Assembly: GCF_001583415.1 (NCBI RefSeq)
Contig: NZ_CP014475.1
Location: 4,278,001 to 4,342,000, forward strand
Direction of reading: 5' to 3'
DNA length: 64,000 nt
Origin: Mycolicibacterium phlei
GTDB taxonomy: Bacteria; Actinomycetota; Actinomycetes; Mycobacteriales; Mycobacteriaceae
Positions 24,823-32,842 of this stretch are shown here, in pieces. How positions within the stretch are numbered: the stretch's first letter is position 1; each line of letters starts with the position of its first letter. A model generated the notes under the pieces. The model was not told the DNA's origin. It did not search any database and saw only the letters and a program-made list of their open reading frames with translations. The translations under genes and the position numbers were made by a program.

Positions 24823-27747
24823 ATGAGCGCGACCCGCCGGACCACCGGCTTCAACTTCCTGTCGCAATCCGAACTCCCGGCCCCTCAGGTCAGCGAGACG
24901 CAGGCCCAGCAGATCCTGCGCGAGCACTACGGCATCGACGCCCGCGCCGAGTCGCTGGGCAGCCAGCAGGACAAGAACTTCCTGGTCAGAGCCGCCGACG
25001 GCACGATCGCCGGAGTGCTCAAGATCGCCAACCCGGCGTTCAACGCCACCGAGCTGGCGGCCCAGGATGCCGCCGCCGAGGCGATCGCCGCGGCCGAACC
25101 GTCGCTGCGGGTCGCCACCGCGCTGCCCAACCTGCGCGGTGAGCCGCGCACCGAGGTCAGCGGCCTGTCCGACGGCACCGCCCACGTGCGGCTGCTGCGG
25201 TATCTGCCGGGCGGGACGCTGGTCAAGGACGGATACCTGACCCCGGCGCTGGTCGGCGGCCTCGGCGCGGTCGCCGGACGGGTGAGCCGCGCGCTGGCCG
25301 GGTTCGCCCATCCCGGGCTGGACCGGGTGCTGCAGTGGGATCCGCGTTACGGCGCCGAGGTGGTGTCGGCGCTGCTGTCGCACGTGCCCGACGCCGCGCT
25401 GCGGGAGCGGCTCGACGCGGCCACCCGCGCGGCGTGGGCCCGCATCTCCGGGTTGGCCGACGAGTTGCCAACGCAGGCGGTTCATCTCGACCTGACCGAC
25501 GCCAACGTGGTGGTGTCGCGCGGCGCCGACGGCACCGTCCCGGACGGCGTCATCGACTTCGGCGACCTGACCGACACCTGGGCGGTCAGCGAACTGGCGA
25601 TCGCCGCGTCGTGTGTGCTCGGACATCCGGGCAGCGATCCGACGTCGATCCTGCCCGCGGTCCGTGCCTTCCACGCGATCCGGCCGCTGTCGGCCGCCGA
25701 GGCCGCGGCGGTGTGGCCGCTCGTGGTGCTGCGCAGCGTGGTGCTGATCGTCAGCGGAGCGCAGCAGGCCCAGCTCGATCCCGACAACGACTACCTTGTC
25801 GCACAGTCCGAGGCTGAGCACCGCATGTTCGAGCAGGCGAGTTCGGTTCCGCTGGACGTGATGTCGGCGCTGATCGTCGCCGATCTCGGGCTGGCCCCTG
25901 CCCCGACACCGGTGTCCGGTCGGTTGATCGACGTCGATCCCGCGGCGGTGACGACGCTGGACCTGGCCACCGTCGCCGACGGATACGACGACGGCCGCTG
26001 GCTGATTCCCAACGTGGAGAACGAGATCGCCTGCGCCGCACTCGATGACGGCGCTTCGGTGGCGGTCACGCAGTACGGCCAGCCGCAACTGAGCCGGGCG
26101 CCGAAGCACTCGCAGGACAGCCCCGACGTGGTGGCCACCGGGGTGGATCTGTGGTCGGCGGGCGAGCTGACGCTGACCGCGCCGTGGGACGGCGAAGTCG
26201 AGGCCGCAGACGACCGGGTGACGGTGCGCGGACCGGAGTACGCGCTGACGCTGCGCGGTGTTTCGGGCTCGGTCGCCGGCGGGCCGGTGACGTCAGGGCG
26301 TCCGGTGGCGACGACGCTTGCGCGGCAACGGGTTCGCATCACGGTCGCCCCGGTGGACGCACCCGAGCCACCGCAGTTCACCAACGCCGAGCTGGCGCCG
26401 GGGTGGCTGGCCGTCACCCGGGACCCGCGGCCGCTGCTGGGCCTAGAGCCGGTGCCCGCCGCCGAGCGCGACGACCTGCTGGCGCGCCGCGAGGCGAGCT
26501 TCGCGACCGTGCAGGAGCACTACTACCGCAGGCCACCGCAGATCGAGCGCGGCTGGCGCCACTACATGCTGTCGACCGCCGGGCGCTGCTACCTCGACAT
26601 GGTCAACAACGTCACGGTGCTCGGGCACGCGCACCCGCGGGTGGCCGAGGCGGCGGCACGCCAGCTGCGCAAGCTGAACACCAACTCGCGGTTCAACTAC
26701 GAGGTGGTGGTGGAGTACTGCGAGCGTCTGGCCGCCACCCTGCCGGAGCCTCTGGACACCGTGTTCCTGGTCAACTCCGGTTCGGAGGCAAGCGATCTGG
26801 CGATCCGGCTGGCGACGGCCGCCACCGGGCGGCGCGACGTCGTCGCCGTCCGCGAGGCCTATCACGGCTGGACCTACGGCACCGACGCGGTGTCGACGTC
26901 GCTCGCCGACAACCCCAACGCGCTGACCACCCGGCCGGACTGGGTGCACACCGTGGAGTCGCCGAACAGCTTCCGCGGCAAGTACCGCGGCGCCGAGTCG
27001 GGACGCTACGCGACCGAGGCGGTCGCGCAGATCGAGGAGATGGTGGCCGCAGGCCGCCCGCCCGCCGGGTTCATCTGCGAGAGCGTGTACGGCAACGCGG
27101 GGGGGATGGCGCTGCCCGACGGCTATCTGCAGCAGGTGTACGCGGCGGTGCGCGCCGCGGGCGGGTTGGCGATCGCCGACGAGGTCCAGGTGGGCTACGG
27201 CCGTCTGGGCCACTGGTTCTGGGGTTTCCAGCAGCAGGACGCGGTCCCCGACATCGTGTCGGTGGCCAAGGCGACGGGCAACGGCTACCCGCTGGGCGCG
27301 GTGATCACCAGCCGCGCCGTCGCCGAGGCGTTCCGATCGCAGGGCTACTTCTTCTCCTCGACCGGCGGCAGCCCGCTGTCGTGCGCGATCGGCATCACCG
27401 TGCTCGACGTGCTGCGTGAGGAGGGCCTGCAGGAGAACGCGGTTCGCGTCGGCGGGTATCTGAAGGACCGGCTGCTCGCGCTGCGCGAGAAGCACCCGAT
27501 CGTCGGCACCGTGCACGGTATCGGTCTGTACCTCGGCGTCGAACTGATCCGCGACCCCGAGACTCTGGAGCCCGCGACCGAGGAGACCTCGGCGATCTGC
27601 GACCGGATGCTCGACCTCGGCGTGATCATCCAGCCCACCGGTGACCGGCAGAACATCCTGAAGACCAAACCGCCGCTGTGCATCGACACCGAGGCCGCCG
27701 ACTTCTACGTCGACACCCTGGACCGGGTGCTGACCGAGGGCTGGTGA
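24823..27747 (+). CDS. Phosphotransferase/class III aminotransferase fusion protein
   Basis: A 974-residue fusion. Residues about 25-330 are an APH-type kinase fold with HLDLTDANVVV (catalytic HxDxxxxN, near 221) and VIDFGD. Residues about 380-530 form a beta-rich linker at the place where related fusions have an M23 peptidase-like domain; here HSQDSPDVVATGVDLWSAGE lacks an obvious zinc set. Residues about 545-970 are a class III PLP aminotransferase with GSEASDLAIRLA, ADEVQVGYGR and the PLP lysine Lys816 in VAKATGNG. The likely role is amino-group removal coupled to phosphorylation of a small amino compound (phosphoethanolamine or hydroxylysine lyase-like), but the substrate is unknown. Start ATG 24823 is chosen over 24754 by family fit. 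Confidence 0.88.
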   Translation: MSATRRTTGFNFLSQSELPAPQVSETQAQQILREHYGIDARAESLGSQQDKNFLVRAADGTIAGVLKIANPAFNATELAAQDAAAEAIAAAEPSLRVATALPNLRGEPRTEVSGLSDGTAHVRLLRYLPGGTLVKDGYLTPALVGGLGAVAGRVSRALAGFAHPGLDRVLQWDPRYGAEVVSALLSHVPDAALRERLDAATRAAWARISGLADELPTQAVHLDLTDANVVVSRGADGTVPDGVIDFGDLTDTWAVSELAIAASCVLGHPGSDPTSILPAVRAFHAIRPLSAAEAAAVWPLVVLRSVVLIVSGAQQAQLDPDNDYLVAQSEAEHRMFEQASSVPLDVMSALIVADLGLAPAPTPVSGRLIDVDPAAVTTLDLATVADGYDDGRWLIPNVENEIACAALDDGASVAVTQYGQPQLSRAPKHSQDSPDVVATGVDLWSAGELTLTAPWDGEVEAADDRVTVRGPEYALTLRGVSGSVAGGPVTSGRPVATTLARQRVRITVAPVDAPEPPQFTNAELAPGWLAVTRDPRPLLGLEPVPAAERDDLLARREASFATVQEHYYRRPPQIERGWRHYMLSTAGRCYLDMVNNVTVLGHAHPRVAEAAARQLRKLNTNSRFNYEVVVEYCERLAATLPEPLDTVFLVNSGSEASDLAIRLATAATGRRDVVAVREAYHGWTYGTDAVSTSLADNPNALTTRPDWVHTVESPNSFRGKYRGAESGRYATEAVAQIEEMVAAGRPPAGFICESVYGNAGGMALPDGYLQQVYAAVRAAGGLAIADEVQVGYGRLGHWFWGFQQQDAVPDIVSVAKATGNGYPLGAVITSRAVAEAFRSQGYFFSSTGGSPLSCAIGITVLDVLREEGLQENAVRVGGYLKDRLLALREKHPIVGTVHGIGLYLGVELIRDPETLEPATEETSAICDRMLDLGVIIQPTGDRQNILKTKPPLCIDTEAADFYVDTLDRVLTEGW

Positions 27748-28677
27748 TCAGACCACCGGAGTGATGTCGGGATGCGGTGTGTCGGTGAGGATCTCGAACA
27801 TCACCCGGCGGGTGGCGGTCAGCTCGGCGCGGGTGAACGCCTTGCCCGCCACCTGGATACGGCACGTCGCCAGCGCCGAGTTGTAGCAGTACTTCGTGGT
27901 GCCGTCGGTGTCGGTGTAGGTGAGCCCGAGGACGTCGGACGGTTCGGCGACGATCTCGCCCTCGATCATCTTCTCCCCCACCCGGCCGCCGAACCGCCAC
28001 ACGAACGGCTGGTACCGGCCGTGCGTCTTGAGGCTGTCACGCACCGAACGGACCGCGAATTCGATTCCCTCGTGCCGGAATACGAACAGCGTCACGCCCG
28101 GCAGCAGCACCGGGCCGAGCGCGGCGCGGGCGGTGACCAACTCCAGCGTCGACTCCGGGTGTCCGTCGAACCCGCAGATCTGCCCATAGGCGTAGGCCGG
28201 GGTGTGCCGGGTGCCCCAGTTGTGGTTGACGCTGCCGGCCCAGCCGTCTAGATCGACAAGTGTCGTGTCCAGTTCGAGAAGGCCGTCGAAGCGGGCGAGC
28301 GGGTCGCGCACCGTCGTCTTGGCGGTCGGGATGCGCGCCTGGTAGGCGCGTTCGGTGAGCAGCCGGACGGGTCCGGCGCCGCCGGGGGTGATGGTCAGGT
28401 CCCAGCGGGCGGCGCCGATGTCACCGCGCGCGTGGTGGTCGTCGAGGGTGGTGTCGGCGATGCGCACGGTCCAGTCGTCGAACTGCGCGGCGTCGATCGG
28501 ATAGGACCGTTTGATCGCCCGGTTGCCTGCGCCGTCGGGGTCGAACAACATCACCCACACGTCGGCGCAGGCCGGGCCGGTGGTGGGCAGCAGCCGGGTC
28601 TCGCGCAACCACAGGGCCCGAGGCAGGTTGCGATGGTTGGCGCGGATGTATCGGCTCTCGTAGTACGGGGGCCTCAC
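27748..28677 (-). CDS. Conserved protein, lipocalin-like (CrtC/AttH-type) fold suspected
   Basis: A 309-residue protein without signal peptide or membrane segment, rich in beta-strand patterns. The motif SVNHNWGTRH near residue 148 resembles the NHNWG/HSWG signature of the calycin-like family that includes hydroxyneurosporene synthase (CrtC), AttH and tocopherol cyclase-like proteins, which act on hydrophobic molecules. I assign the fold only tentatively. It starts with GTG 28677, overlapping the stop of the 57-residue membrane protein (GTGA), so the two are translationally coupled. It ends directly against the convergent aminotransferase fusion gene, with no bases between the stop codons. 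Confidence 0.65.
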   Translation of the reverse strand: MRPPYYESRYIRANHRNLPRALWLRETRLLPTTGPACADVWVMLFDPDGAGNRAIKRSYPIDAAQFDDWTVRIADTTLDDHHARGDIGAARWDLTITPGGAGPVRLLTERAYQARIPTAKTTVRDPLARFDGLLELDTTLVDLDGWAGSVNHNWGTRHTPAYAYGQICGFDGHPESTLELVTARAALGPVLLPGVTLFVFRHEGIEFAVRSVRDSLKTHGRYQPFVWRFGGRVGEKMIEGEIVAEPSDVLGLTYTDTDGTTKYCYNSALATCRIQVAGKAFTRAELTATRRVMFEILTDTPHPDITPVV

Positions 28678-28847
28678 CGGGGTTGGTTACCGGCCTTGTC
28701 CGCCTCCGCCACGCGCTGGTGCAACCGCGCCCGGATGTCCTCGGGCGTGTAGGCGTTGCGGCGCCGCTGATCCCTAGCGACGAGCACGCCGCCGGCCACC
28801 ACACCCGCGACACCCGCGAGCCCGACCCACTTCCATATGCCGCGCAT
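28674..28847 (-). CDS. Small single-pass membrane protein (57 aa)
   Basis: A 57-residue protein: a basic start (MRGIWKW), one Gly/Val/Ala-rich membrane helix at about residues 7-24, then a charged cytoplasmic-type tail (RDQRRRNAYTPEDIRARLHQRVAEAD). ATG 28847 is followed by an uninterrupted frame whose TGA overlaps the GTG start of the lipocalin-like gene. The tight overlap and the amphipathic tail support a real gene. Function unknown; similar short membrane proteins occur in mycobacteria. Confidence 0.65.
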   Translation of the reverse strand: MRGIWKWVGLAGVAGVVAGGVLVARDQRRRNAYTPEDIRARLHQRVAEADKAGNQPR

Positions 28848-28874
28848 GACCGTCAGTCTGCCTAAGCTGCGGGT

Positions 28875-29567
28875 GTGAATCCAAGCACCGTGTCGCTGAC
28901 GCAGGCGCTTGACGCCACCCGAACCGGTGACCTGTGGCTGTTCCGCGGTCGGTCCGGACCCGATCGGGCCATCCAGTCGCTGACCAACGCGCCGGTCAAC
29001 CACGTCGGGATGACGATCGCGATCGAGGATCTGCCACCACTGATCTGGCACGCCGAGCTGGGCGACAAGCTGCTCGACATGTGGACCGGCACCAATCACC
29101 GCGGCGTGCAGCTCAACGACGCGCGGCAGGTGGTCGAGCGGTGGATCAACGACTACCACCAGCAGTGCTGGCTGCGGCAGCTGATCCCGGAGGCCAACCG
29201 CGAGCAGGAGGACCGCGCACTCAAGGTGGTCGCGCGGATGGACGGCACCCCGTTCCCCAGCACCGCGAAGCTGACCGGCCGCTGGTTCCGCGGCCGGATC
29301 TCCGCGGCCGACCTCACCCGCGGAATCCCGTTCGTGCACAAGAAGGTTCGCGACGCCACCCACCGCAAGAAGCAGGAGAAGCTGCAGGTCGGGCTGGAGA
29401 CGGCGTACTGCGCGGAGACCGTCGCCATCACCTACGAGGAGATGGGCCTGCTGAGCACGGCGAAGCACTTCAACTGGTTCGACCCGGGGAAGTTCTGGAG
29501 CGGGGACTCGCTGCCGCTGGCGCCGGGGTACCGGTTGAGCGACGAGGTCGCGGTGGTGTTGGACTGA
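28875..29567 (+). CDS. Permuted papain-like (YiiX/NlpC-P60-type) protein
   Basis: A 230-residue protein of the circularly permuted papain-like amidase group (YiiX/YebB type). The start TGDLWLF, His43 in NHVGM and Cys179 in YCAETVA match the family order (His first, Cys later). In this family the Cys/His pair hydrolyses or transfers acyl or peptide bonds, often on lipids or cell-wall peptides. No signal peptide, so probably cytoplasmic. GTG at 28875; it diverges from the small membrane protein gene across only 27 bp, so both promoters overlap or the transcripts are leaderless. Confidence 0.72.
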   Translation: MNPSTVSLTQALDATRTGDLWLFRGRSGPDRAIQSLTNAPVNHVGMTIAIEDLPPLIWHAELGDKLLDMWTGTNHRGVQLNDARQVVERWINDYHQQCWLRQLIPEANREQEDRALKVVARMDGTPFPSTAKLTGRWFRGRISAADLTRGIPFVHKKVRDATHRKKQEKLQVGLETAYCAETVAITYEEMGLLSTAKHFNWFDPGKFWSGDSLPLAPGYRLSDEVAVVLD

Positions 29568-29592
29568 CGAGTGGGCGCCTACCCTGGCGGAG

Positions 29593-29925
29593 GTGCCGTT
29601 ACCCACTGTCCTGCGCATCGTGGCCGTGATCCTCGCCGTCAAGGCGGTGCTGATCGGCGCCGTGTACTGGCGGCGAGCGGAGCTGATCGGCCACCCGGTG
29701 AACGGCTGGACGGTGGTCCTGACCGTGCTGCTTGTCGTCGTCGTGATCGGAGTGGTGCTCGCGCTGCTGCTCTCGCCGTCTCGGCGCGAGCGTGCGTGTC
29801 TGCACACGACACGCCGGGGTTTTCTCGGCATTTGCGCACGCTCGCGAGATCGACAGCAGGGCTGTGGTTTTCGGGTCGATCACGACCCTGGTGTCGATCT
29901 CGACGATCCCCAGAAAAAACCTTGA
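29593..29925 (+). CDS. Small two-helix membrane protein
   Basis: A 110-residue frame with two hydrophobic segments (about residues 7-24 and 40-62) joined by a short basic loop, followed by a tail of about 45 residues that looks unlike protein-coding DNA (rich in Cys, His and Arg). The tail crosses an 11-bp inverted repeat. The membrane part is convincing; the C-terminal part may be a run-on through intergenic sequence. GTG 29593 is fused to GGAGG, which is too close for normal initiation, so the start is uncertain. Confidence 0.4.
   Translation: MPLPTVLRIVAVILAVKAVLIGAVYWRRAELIGHPVNGWTVVLTVLLVVVVIGVVLALLLSPSRRERACLHTTRRGFLGICARSRDRQQGCGFRVDHDPGVDLDDPQKKP
29845..29902. repeat. 11-bp perfect inverted repeat upstream of the 13E12-type gene
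   Basis: CGAGATCGACA at 29845-29855 and TGTCGATCTCG at 29892-29902 are exact inverse complements separated by 36 bp. It lies between the two-helix protein and the DUF222/HNH gene and may be a hairpin terminator or a boundary of the repeat family unit. Confidence 0.45.
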
Positions 29926-29959
29926 GATTTTCGCGGGTCGACCCCTGATTTGTCAGAGG

Positions 29960-29975
29960 TCGAATGTATGTTCGA
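29960..29975. promoter_or_regulatory. LexA binding site (SOS box)
   Basis: TCGAATGTATGTTCGA matches the mycobacterial SOS box TCGAAC(N4)GTTCGA at 11 of 12 fixed positions (T in place of C at position 6). It ends 3 bp before the ATG at 29979 of the DUF222/HNH gene. Members of the 13E12 family in M. tuberculosis are known to have SOS boxes, so LexA control is expected. Confidence 0.75.
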
Positions 29976-29978
29976 GTT

Positions 29979-31176
29979 ATGTCAGGTACGGGTCTGCAGG
30001 CAGCGGTTAAGGGGCTGCGGGCGGCCGTCGACGCGGTCGCCGGCTGCGACCTGACCCTCGCCACTGACACCGAGCTTCTTGGCGCCCTCGATGACTTGGA
30101 GATGGTGGCCTGCCAACTACCCGCCCTACAGCAGACGATGCTGGCGCGGCTGCAGACCGAAACCACCCCGCACAAACTCGGGGCACATAACTGGAAAGAG
30201 GTGCTCAAGGCCCGCTACCGGATCACCGGCAGTGAGGCCAACCGCCGCCTGGCCGACACCGAGATGCTGGCACCCCGACAGGCACTCACCGGACAACCAC
30301 TGCCACCGGTGTTGGCGATCACCGCCGACACCCAGGCGTTGGGGGTGCTCACCCCGGGTCATGTCGAGGTGATTCGTAAGGCGGTGGCGAAACTGCCTGG
30401 CTGGGTGGATGGTGCGACGCGGGAGCGTGTCGAGGCCGACCTGGTGCGCGCCGCCCTGGGGGTGGACTGTGACCAGCTGGCCTCCAAGGCCAAAGAACTG
30501 CTGTACCGGCTCGATCAGGACGGCCCAGTCCCTGATGACACCGAACGCGCCCGCCGCCGCAGTGCCACCCACGGAAAACAGGGTGAAGACGGCATGACCA
30601 CCTGGCGTCTGACCCTGACCCCGGAGTGCCACGCCACCTTTGAGGCGCTGCTGGCCAAACTCGCCGCCCCCGGCATGTGCAATCCGGATGATCCGCAACC
30701 GTGTGTGTCCGGCACGCCGGCTCAGGCCCAGATCGACAACGACCACCGCACCCTGGCTCAACGCCAGCATGATGCGTTGTTGGCGATCGGGCGGATCGCG
30801 TTGATGGGCGGCGATCTAGGCACACTGAACGGTCTGCCGGTCTCGGTGATTATTCGGGTCACCCTCGAGCAGTTGGAGTCCCGGGCCGGGTTGGCCACCA
30901 CCGGCGGTGGCACCAAACTGCCGATCTCTGATGTGTTGCGCATGGCCGCACACGCCCACCACCATCTGGCGGTGTTCGACGGCGCCACCGGCTCCGCCCT
31001 CGCGCATTTCCGGGGTAAGCGGGTGGCCACACCCGCGCAGCGGATCATGCTCATCGCCCGTGATGGGGGCTGCACCAAACCGGGGTGCACCGTGGGCGCG
31101 TATGGGTGTCAGGCCCACCACGCCGAAAAGGACTGGATCGACGGCGGTAACACCAACGTCGACGAAATGGCCTTAG
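29979..31176 (+). pseudogene. 13E12-family DUF222/HNH endonuclease, 5' part (split by IS)
   Basis: Encodes the first 399 residues of a 13E12-repeat family protein. It contains an N-terminal DUF222 helical domain (about 1-300, with LTPGHVEVIRKAV) and the start of an HNH nuclease domain: CTKPGC, CQAHHAEKDWIDGGNTNVDEMAL. The last HNH histidine (in CPPHN) is on the other side of an IS3-family insertion, so the nuclease is inactivated. ATG 29979 is 3 bp after an SOS box, so the mRNA is probably leaderless; ATG 29964 lies inside the box. Without the IS and one TTAG, the two parts join to a single frame of 497 codons including stop. Read-through into the IS ends at the TAG at 31251-31253. Confidence 0.88.
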
Positions 31177-31204
31177 TGAAGCGCCCTGGGTTTCCCGGAG
31201 GCTC
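31177..31204. repeat. IS terminal inverted repeat (orfB end)
   Basis: Begins TGAAGCGCCCTGGG and ends CCCGGAGGCTC. It matches the inverse complement of 32496-32523 at 24 of 28 positions (differences at positions 5, 14, 15 and 16). Flanked outside by TTAG. Confidence 0.92.
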
Positions 31205-31207
31205 GGG

Positions 31208-32053
31208 CTATTGGATTCCGATCAAGGGTTGGTCGGTCCGGTATGCATCGTAGAACGCGGCTTCGAACTCCGTGGGTGGGATGTCGCCGAGGTAGCTGTG
31301 CAGGCGGCTGGTGTTGTGCCAGTGGACCCAACTGAGGGTGGCGAGTTCTACGTCCTCGACGGTCTTCCACGGTCCGCTTCGAGCCGGCCCGTAGATCAGC
31401 TCGGCCTTGTAGTAACCGTTGACTGTCTCCGCGAGAGCGTTATCGAAACTATCTCCAACGGTCCCAATTGACGGGACTGCGCCGATCTCAGCGAGCCGCT
31501 CGCCGTAGCGAATGGACGTGAATTGCGACCCGGCATCTGAGTGACATATCAAGTCCTGCAATGTAGTTCCGCGTGGCCAACGTGCCATCTCCAACGCGTC
31601 GAGAACCATCGAGGTCCGCATGTGCGAAGCCACCCGCCACCCCACGATCATCCGCGAGTGTGCGTCAATGATGAAGCACACGTAGGCCACCCCGGCCCAG
31701 GTCGGCACGAATGTCAGGTCGGTCACCCAGAGCTGGTTCGGGGCAGCCGCGGCGAAGTTGCGGTGCACCAAGTCCGGGTGCCGCGCCGCGGCTGGGTCAG
31801 CTTTGGTGGTCCGCACCCGTTTGCCGCGCCGGACCCCCTCAATGCCTGCGGCCCGCATCAGCCGGGCCACCTGATCGCGACCGACGTCATGACCATCGCG
31901 ACGAGCCGTTTTCCAGAGTTTGCGGGCCCCATAGACGCAGTAGTTGTCTTTCCAGAGCTGGCACAACGCCGGCCCGAGGACGGCGTCGCGCAGGGCCCGC
32001 GCCGATGGGACCCGGGCTTTGGCGTCGTAATAGGTGCTCAGGGCCACCTGCAA
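31208..32053 (-). CDS. IS3-family transposase OrfB (DDE catalytic part)
   Basis: The catalytic half of the transposase. The annotated frame has 281 residues, and the same frame stays open upstream to about 32147 (PPTQEIVDFIDDN and on), overlapping the end of orfA. The product is therefore probably made as an OrfAB fusion by -1 frameshifting. The rve/DDE core is present: Asp in VTDLTFVPTW, Asp in CHSDAGSQF, Glu in NALAETVNGYYKAEL, plus an N-terminal HTH_21 region (CQLWKDNYCVYGARKLWKTARRDG is cut here by length). It binds and joins IS ends. The TAG stop at 31208-31210 lies just inside the terminal repeat. Confidence 0.93.
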   Translation of the reverse strand: MQVALSTYYDAKARVPSARALRDAVLGPALCQLWKDNYCVYGARKLWKTARRDGHDVGRDQVARLMRAAGIEGVRRGKRVRTTKADPAAARHPDLVHRNFAAAAPNQLWVTDLTFVPTWAGVAYVCFIIDAHSRMIVGWRVASHMRTSMVLDALEMARWPRGTTLQDLICHSDAGSQFTSIRYGERLAEIGAVPSIGTVGDSFDNALAETVNGYYKAELIYGPARSGPWKTVEDVELATLSWVHWHNTSRLHSYLGDIPPTEFEAAFYDAYRTDQPLIGIQ

Positions 32054-32124
32054 GCCTGCGCTGCGCAGGACCGTGCAGATGGGCTCGACCCCGAACTCCC
32101 CGCGATTGTCGTCGATGAAATCGA

Positions 32125-32469
32125 CTATTTCTTGTGTTGGCGGTCGAGCTCCGCCCCGAAGAAACTTGCCGCTCGCTTCAGAATCTCGTTGGCACGCTTG
32201 AGTTCTCGGATCTCCTGTTCGAGTTCCTTCACCTTCTTCGACTCCGAGGTCGTCACCCCAGGAGCCAGGCCTTCGTCGATGTCGACCTGACGGACCCAGG
32301 TGCGCACCGATTCCACTCCGTAGCCGAGCTGGCGAGCGACCCGCTGCACTGTGCCCTGCTCGGTGCCCAGCTCCGCGCGCAAGGTGCGGACCATCCGCAC
32401 CGCGGCGGCCTTCTCCTCGGCACTGTATCGACGTGTCGTCGGCTTCCCGGGCGACTGTTCCTTCGGCAT
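32125..32469 (-). CDS. IS3-family transposase OrfA (DNA-binding part)
   Basis: A 114-residue protein. A helix-turn-helix (YSAEEKAAAVRMVRTLRAEL, then VARQLGYGVESVRTWVRQ, residues 15-62) is followed by a leucine-zipper-like coiled coil (KKVKELEQEIRELKRANEILKRA, cut short here, about 78-101). It recognises the IS ends and controls transposition. ATG at 32469 lies 27 bp inside the right terminal repeat. The stop TAG falls within the open OrfB frame; the fusion would need a -1 slip in the last ten or so codons. I did not identify the slip site with confidence. Confidence 0.92.
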   Translation of the reverse strand: MPKEQSPGKPTTRRYSAEEKAAAVRMVRTLRAELGTEQGTVQRVARQLGYGVESVRTWVRQVDIDEGLAPGVTTSESKKVKELEQEIRELKRANEILKRAASFFGAELDRQHKK

Positions 32470-32495
32470 ACCTGCATCCTCGTTTCCAAGGTCAG

Positions 32496-32523
32496 GAGCC
32501 TCCGGGATTTCCAGGGCGTTTCA
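32496..32523. repeat. IS terminal inverted repeat (orfA end)
   Basis: Reads GAGCCTCCGGGATTTCC through AGGGCGTTTCA on the plus strand, followed directly by the second copy of the target duplication TTAG at 32524-32527. Partner of 31177-31204. Confidence 0.92.
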
Positions 32524-32820
32524 TTAGCGTGCCCGCCGCACAACCGCCTCGTCGACACCGACAACCCCACCGCCTGGACCACCCACATGACCGACAAGCA
32601 TCACGTCGCATGGATACCCCCCGACGGCCTGGACAACGGACAACCCCGCATCAACACCATCCACCAACCCGAACTCCTGCTCGCCGACCTCACCGACAGG
32701 GACGACGAGGACGAAGAGCCCGATAGTGGCACACCCGTCCCACAATCCGACAGCACGCAAACCGACAACCCCCGAACCGAACCCGGCGGACCCGCACCAC
32801 CCACAAACGGCGCGGCCTAA
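32524..32820 (+). pseudogene. 13E12-family DUF222/HNH endonuclease, 3' part (after IS)
   Basis: Continues the interrupted gene with LACPPHNRLVDTDNP, which supplies the last HNH histidine. An acidic, Pro/Thr-rich C-terminal tail follows (DRDDEDEEPDSG) and the frame ends at TAA 32818-32820. The first four bases are the duplicated TTAG target. Host bases 29979-31176 plus 32528-32820 total 1,491, exactly 497 codons, which shows that no further mutation has broken the frame. Confidence 0.88.
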
Positions 32821-32842
32821 CCGGCCACCAACCACACCGGCG

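Larger units (their letters stand above)
31177..32523 (-). mobile_element. IS3-family insertion sequence, 1,347 bp
   Basis: A complete element: terminal inverted repeats of 28 bp (24 matches), a 4-bp target duplication TTAG on both sides (31173-31176 and 32524-32527), and two minus-strand frames, orfA and orfB, in the -1 relation typical of IS3. It interrupts a 13E12-family gene near the end of its HNH domain. Both ends, both frames and the flanking host frame are intact, so the insertion looks recent and the element may be active. Subgroup not assigned. Confidence 0.95.

Noticed and set aside
24112..26109. 665-residue minus-strand protein ending in TetR
   Set aside because: The first two thirds are antisense to the aminotransferase fusion; the TetR domain alone begins near 24738.
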